8,565 nucleotides of DNA, from contig CAZKZS010000212.1 of the NCBI GenBank assembly GCA_964557285.1, positions 1 to 8,565 on the forward strand, given 5' to 3'. The stretch is from SB15 sp964557285. Its GTDB lineage: Bacteria; Chloroflexota; Anaerolineae; Aggregatilineales; J027. The position numbers and the translations under genes are program-made. The notes below the pieces were generated by a model. That model did not search any database. It was not told the DNA's origin and saw only the letters and a program-made list of their open reading frames with translations. Shown piece after piece: positions 5,817-8,565 of the stretch; the first letter of the stretch is position 1, and the number at the start of each line of letters is the position of its first letter.

Positions 5817-6599
5817 TTGGTAGCATCGAAAGTCTTTTTTCGGACAGTAAGTTATAGAAGTTTGCTCATCGGGCTGCTGCTGGTTGGCCTGGGATGGCTC
5901 TTATTGCTTGCCGCCGATACCACCGATGCCAGCGTAATCGCCCCACCAACGGATAACTGTATGACCTGTCATACGGCTTCGTTGATTACCTTCCCAACTA
6001 TTGACCCCTGTGCGGCCTGCCATGAGGCTAAAAACCAGCCCAAACTCGCTAATTCTTTACAAGAAACATGGCAGCAGGCGCTTGAATTAAAAAATACTGC
6101 ACCTGCTCCCTTACGGCATGATGCCCGCTATCAAACAGCCATTCATGAACTGGAAACGGCCAGCCAAATCGAAAAGTATGCTGTGCAGGAAACGACCTTT
6201 CAACGAATGGTCATACATTTAACCCATGCCCAACAGCTTCTCGCGGAGCTGGAAAATGAAGTCCGGTCCGGACACTGGGTAAGTGGGCAAAAAACCCATG
6301 AACCCTCCCCGGGGCTGAATATCCAGACGCGGTTTCAACCACCCGATGCGGTCAAATCAGAACTCCTCTTTGTGGTTAATCAGGACATTCCCTGTACCTT
6401 TCTGAATGAGAGCCTAAACTCACAAGCACGCTTCCTGCTCTATTTTACGGTGCAGCGTCGTGGGCCTCCTTCGGATGAAGCATTGACCGATTCTATTTTG
6501 TTAAAAAGGAGATTGCCATCCATGCAGTCTCTTTTTTATTTCATTCGTGAAATATCTGGCCGTGACCGTTCGGCCAGCCCTATTTCGTTCTTTCTTTAG
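5817..6599 (+). CDS. Membrane-anchored diheme c-type cytochrome-like protein; 3' part of frame doubtful
   Basis: The frame encodes a basic N-terminus (MVASKVFFRTVSYR), one hydrophobic segment (LLIGLLLVGLGWLLLLAA, about 16-33) acting as signal or anchor, then two c-type heme motifs, CMTCH (48-52) and CAACH (65-69). A helical, His-containing region follows (TWQQALELK, HDARYQTAIHELE, VIHLTHAQQLLAELENEV). It should face the outside of the membrane and carry electrons. TTG 5817 is chosen because a promoter lies at 5759-5787 and GGGAA at 5803-5807 is 9 nt upstream; TTG 5766 in the same frame would overlap that promoter. The last part is suspicious: a strong terminator-like hairpin (6503-6537) and a second hairpin lie inside the frame, and codons such as AGG AGA appear there. 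The true gene may end before 6503, with an indel hiding the stop. No full-length family is recognised. Confidence 0.62.
   Translation: MVASKVFFRTVSYRSLLIGLLLVGLGWLLLLAADTTDASVIAPPTDNCMTCHTASLITFPTIDPCAACHEAKNQPKLANSLQETWQQALELKNTAPAPLRHDARYQTAIHELETASQIEKYAVQETTFQRMVIHLTHAQQLLAELENEVRSGHWVSGQKTHEPSPGLNIQTRFQPPDAVKSELLFVVNQDIPCTFLNESLNSQARFLLYFTVQRRGPPSDEALTDSILLKRRLPSMQSLFYFIREISGRDRSASPISFFL
6503..6537 (+). terminator. Intrinsic-terminator-like hairpin inside the 3' end of the diheme frame
   Basis: AAAAAGGAGATTGC (6503-6516) pairs with GCAGTCTCTTTTTT (6524-6537) over 14 positions, with two G-T wobbles, around the 7-nt loop CATCCAT. The right arm ends in six Ts. Its build closely matches the terminator at 806-835. 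It lies about 60 bases before the annotated stop and 75 bases before the nonaheme cytochrome gene, so it may be a true terminator after a frameshifted gene or an attenuator for the next one. Confidence 0.7.
6556..6577 (+). repeat. Inverted repeat / RNA hairpin upstream of the nonaheme cytochrome gene
   Basis: CTGGCCG (6556-6562) and CGGCCAG (6571-6577) form a perfect 7-bp GC-rich stem around an 8-nt loop. A pyrimidine-rich stretch (6578-6597) follows without a clean T-run, so it is a weak second terminator or a leader structure. It could equally be a dyad binding site for a regulator. Confidence 0.45.
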
Positions 6600-6611
6600 G
6601 AAGGGAAGATC

Positions 6612-8279
6612 ATGAGGAAGAATATAGGTTTAGTGATAGTGATTTTGGGAGGGCTGCTCGTTTTAAGCGCCTTCGCAGTCAGCGCCAGCAACGACACTCC
6701 CGCGCCGACTACTGTAGCTGCGCCTGTGGCTCAGACATCACCGGAAGGCGCAACTTATGTGGGTTCAACGACCTGCTTCCAGTGTCACAGCAATTATTAT
6801 CGGAATTGGGACTCCACACTCCATTCCGAAATGGTGAAAGGGCCAGAAGCCTCCGTTGCAGATTTTGCGGCAGGCGGTGATATGCGAATGGTCGAAGGTA
6901 CACCCTATGACCTGGAAGATGTGACTTATGTGCTTGGAAATAAATACAGCCAGCGTTTTGTGCAGCAGACCGACGCGGGTTATACGGTTCTCCCCGGCAT
7001 CTGGCAAATTCAGGCGCAGCAATGGGTAGAAGCCGAAGCCACTGACTGGGTTGCCAGTTGTGCGGGCTGCCACACCACTGGTTATGAACACAGTGGTGAC
7101 GCGGCGACCTGGGCTGAACTCAACATCACCTGTGAAGCCTGTCACGGCCCCGGCAGCGGTCATGTGGAACTCGCTAGCGCCTTGCCCGAAGGGGTTGATC
7201 CCAACAGTGAAGAGGTGTACGCGGTACGGCAGGCCATTGTCAGCACCGTCGATTCTGCCGTTTGCGGCCAGTGCCACAGTCAGGGCATGAGCGCAGACGG
7301 AGCGCATCCGTTCCCGGTAGATTATCAGGCGGGCGGCACGCTGGATGACAGTGTTTACACCCTGGCGCAGCCTGTTGAAGGCGAAGATAGTGACCTATTC
7401 TGGCCGAACGGGTCTGAAAAAGCCTATCGCACTACCTACAATGTTTACATCAATACGGCTCACGCCAATGCGCTGCCGACCATCACGGACAATGACCATG
7501 CGGGTGAATTCTGCCTGGCCTGCCACAGCACGGATTTTGCTCAGCAGGATAGAACCTTCGCTCAGGATGCTGTCACTTTAGAAAATGCCCAGTTTGGGAT
7601 CACCTGTGTGCAGTGTCACGCTCCGCATGGTGGTTCCCCCGGCGTAGAAGCCCAACTGCGGTTTGAAGCCTATGACCTGTGTGTAAGCTGCCACACTGGA
7701 ACCAGTCTGGGACAGCGGCCTATCGTGGTGGGGGATGAAGTTCACCATCCGATGCGCGAGATGTTTGAAGGTTCGTCCTTCCTTGATCTGGAACCCAACC
7801 CCAGCCCGCACTTTGCCAACGAAGCCTACGGCCCCATTTGCTCGTCCTGCCATATGGTGCCTACCACGCAGAGTCCGCTGGTCGGTCATGCCGCGTCGCA
7901 TACCTTCCAGGTAATCCTGCCCACAGAAAACGCGGAAGGGCAGCCGGATTCCTGCACCGGATGTCATAACCCCGAACACGACCCGGATGCAACACCAGAA
8001 AGTCTGTTCTTCTATGTTGAAGAAGTGCAGGCCGATACTCAGGAACGGGTAGAGGACATTAATGCCGACCTCGAAGAAATCACGGCTGCCCATCCTGACT
8101 GGGACCCTGAAGCGCAGGATAAGCCTGAAGAACAACTGCTTGCTGAACGTATCCATACGCTGGTTTCCTTTGTTGAGGCGGACGGTAGCTGGGGCTTCCA
8201 CAACCCCGGTTACGCCGATGACATCCTCAGCGAAGCGGAAGACCTGCTCGATGAACTGCTGGATATGGTCGAAGAATAA
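6612..8279 (+). CDS. Secreted nonaheme (9 x CxxCH) multiheme cytochrome c
   Basis: 555 residues with a clear signal segment (MRKNIGLVIVILGGLLVLSAFAVSAS), a short Ala/Pro/Thr linker, and nine CxxCH motifs whose cysteines begin at 55, 150, 174, 218, 301, 332, 357, 410 and 448. The opening YVGSTTCFQCHSNYYRNWDSTLH and CEACHGPGSGHV are typical of the cytochrome c554/multiheme redox superfamily. The C-terminal heme-free region ends with SWGFHNPGYADDILSEAEDLL, like the closing helix of NrfA and related multiheme enzymes. More than nine further histidines (for example 71, 160, 184, 378, 379, 400, 426, 430) could give bis-His ligation. It should be exported, matured by cytochrome c ligation, and carry electrons outside the membrane. 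The partner and substrate cannot be read. ATG 6612 has a very strong AGGAAGGGAAG ribosome site 3 nt upstream. The C-terminal tail is highly acidic. It follows the diheme gene on the same strand. Confidence 0.95.
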   Translation: MRKNIGLVIVILGGLLVLSAFAVSASNDTPAPTTVAAPVAQTSPEGATYVGSTTCFQCHSNYYRNWDSTLHSEMVKGPEASVADFAAGGDMRMVEGTPYDLEDVTYVLGNKYSQRFVQQTDAGYTVLPGIWQIQAQQWVEAEATDWVASCAGCHTTGYEHSGDAATWAELNITCEACHGPGSGHVELASALPEGVDPNSEEVYAVRQAIVSTVDSAVCGQCHSQGMSADGAHPFPVDYQAGGTLDDSVYTLAQPVEGEDSDLFWPNGSEKAYRTTYNVYINTAHANALPTITDNDHAGEFCLACHSTDFAQQDRTFAQDAVTLENAQFGITCVQCHAPHGGSPGVEAQLRFEAYDLCVSCHTGTSLGQRPIVVGDEVHHPMREMFEGSSFLDLEPNPSPHFANEAYGPICSSCHMVPTTQSPLVGHAASHTFQVILPTENAEGQPDSCTGCHNPEHDPDATPESLFFYVEEVQADTQERVEDINADLEEITAAHPDWDPEAQDKPEEQLLAERIHTLVSFVEADGSWGFHNPGYADDILSEAEDLLDELLDMVEE

Positions 8280-8287
8280 ATCAGTCT

Positions 8288-8332
8288 GACAGCTTGCGGG
8301 GTTCTTTTGAACCCAACGGTCCGTAGGCTGTT
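8288..8332 (+). repeat. Branched inverted-repeat structure after the nonaheme cytochrome gene
   Basis: GACAGC (8288-8293) can pair with GCTGTT (8327-8332) with one wobble. It encloses a perfect hairpin, GGGTTC (8299-8304) TTTT GAACCC (8309-8314), and a short dyad ACGGTCCGT (8316-8324). No T-run follows directly. It probably helps end or stabilise the cytochrome transcript; a separate RNA is not supported. Confidence 0.35.
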
Positions 8333-8336
8333 CGCG

Positions 8337-8357
8337 GGGGGCGGATTATCCGCCCCT
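8337..8357. terminator. GC-rich hairpin between convergent genes
   Basis: GGGGCGG (8338-8344) pairs with CCGCCCC (8350-8356) around the loop ATTAT, with one more G-T pair outside. The minus-strand stop codon (8359-8357) directly abuts it, and the cytochrome stop is 58 bases away. The T-tract on the plus strand is weak (TCATTGTTG) and absent on the minus strand, so termination strength is uncertain. Confidence 0.5.
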
Positions 8358-8565
8358 CATTGTTGATACTGAATTTTGCCCATTTCCCGCGAGTCATACC
8401 CCGGCTGCCGCGCAATCTGCTGTTGAAATTCCGGTGTGTTTAAAATGTCCAGCAGATGCTGAATCACCGGATGCGAAAAATACACCTGTGGAATCACCAG
8501 ATCGTACCGTTCCCACCCTACGGGAATAAAATCCAGCTCAAGTGCCAGCGCCGCATTTCGCACCC
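8357..8565 (-). CDS. C-terminal end of a molybdate-type PBP-like substrate-binding domain protein, 5'-truncated
   Basis: Only the last 69 residues are inside the window; the frame stays open to the edge. The pattern RNAALALELDFIPVGWERYDLVIPQ, then HPVIQHLLDILNTPEFQQQI and PGYDSREMGKI, matches the end of the PBP-like domain found alone, after a winged-helix DNA-binding domain, or fused to MoeA-type molybdopterin enzymes. In that family the GLDFIPL.EERYDL.IP stretch lies in the second lobe and the YD....G motif closes the domain. The protein probably senses or binds an oxyanion such as molybdate, or has a role in molybdopterin synthesis, but the N-terminal part that would decide is missing. GTG 8563 is not taken as the start. 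It converges on the nonaheme cytochrome gene, from which it is separated by a 77-base hairpin-rich spacer. Confidence 0.75.
   Translation of the reverse strand, partial: VRNAALALELDFIPVGWERYDLVIPQVYFSHPVIQHLLDILNTPEFQQQIARQPGYDSREMGKIQYQQ

Noticed and set aside
6483..6499. TTGACC with TATTTT as a promoter for the nonaheme cytochrome
   Set aside because: The two elements are only five bases apart, and no acceptable -10 lies 16-18 bases downstream of TTGACC.
6765..7307. Open frame of 180 codons on the minus strand
   Set aside because: Antisense to CxxCH-coding sequence of the nonaheme cytochrome, with no recognisable protein features.
7578..8201. Long open frame of 207 codons on the minus strand
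   Set aside because: It lies wholly antisense to the nonaheme cytochrome gene and has no domain-like pattern or supported start; it arises from codon bias of the real gene.
1..8565. CRISPR array, tRNA, rRNA, insertion sequence or attachment site
   Set aside because: No regular spaced repeats, no tRNA-like cloverleaf with a T-loop, no transposase or integrase motif, and no terminal inverted repeats were seen.

Overview
The window is a metagenome-style scaffold fragment of moderate GC with bacterial gene structure: Shine-Dalgarno sites, intrinsic terminators, and genes that overlap by a few bases. A Chloroflexota (Anaerolineae-like) source is my best guess. It rests on gene style only: a guanylate kinase with a GKNT P-loop, PA14/MAM-type secreted proteins, a small glycine-zipper membrane protein, and a GH-A type glycosidase beside an orphan solute-binding protein. 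No marker gene proves it. Ten Ns at 1849-1858 are a scaffold gap, and the genes on both sides run into it.

Layout. (1) 3-788, plus strand: the C-terminal part of a large secreted protein with PA14-like and MAM/immune-inhibitor-A-like beta domains, closed by a perfect 12-bp terminator. (2) 923-1848, plus: guanylate kinase with an extra C-terminal region of about 120 residues that looks like a degenerate NUDIX fold, cut by the gap. (3) 4968-1859, minus: five tightly overlapping genes, in transcription order a two-TM protein, a 73-aa glycine-zipper membrane protein, a TetR-type protein with a shortened recognition-helix region, a secreted GH-A clan glycosidase, and an amino-acid-type solute-binding protein cut by the gap. 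(4) 5041-5742, plus: a Sfp-type 4'-phosphopantetheinyl transferase, divergent from the operon, with two facing -10 elements between them. (5) 5817-8279, plus: a membrane-anchored diheme c-type protein followed by a secreted nonaheme cytochrome c. (6) 8565-8357, minus: the C-terminal end of a molybdate-type (PBP-like) substrate-binding domain protein, converging on the cytochrome gene.

How the parts may fit. The diheme and nonaheme genes are adjacent and co-oriented and look like one extracytoplasmic electron-transfer module. The minus-strand operon couples envelope proteins and a possible regulator with a carbohydrate-active enzyme and a binding protein. The main puzzles are a strong terminator-like hairpin inside the open frame of the diheme gene, the altered TetR helix-turn-helix, and the guanylate kinase fusion. 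The nonaheme cytochrome is the best candidate for a poorly described system. Nothing here proves a new system.
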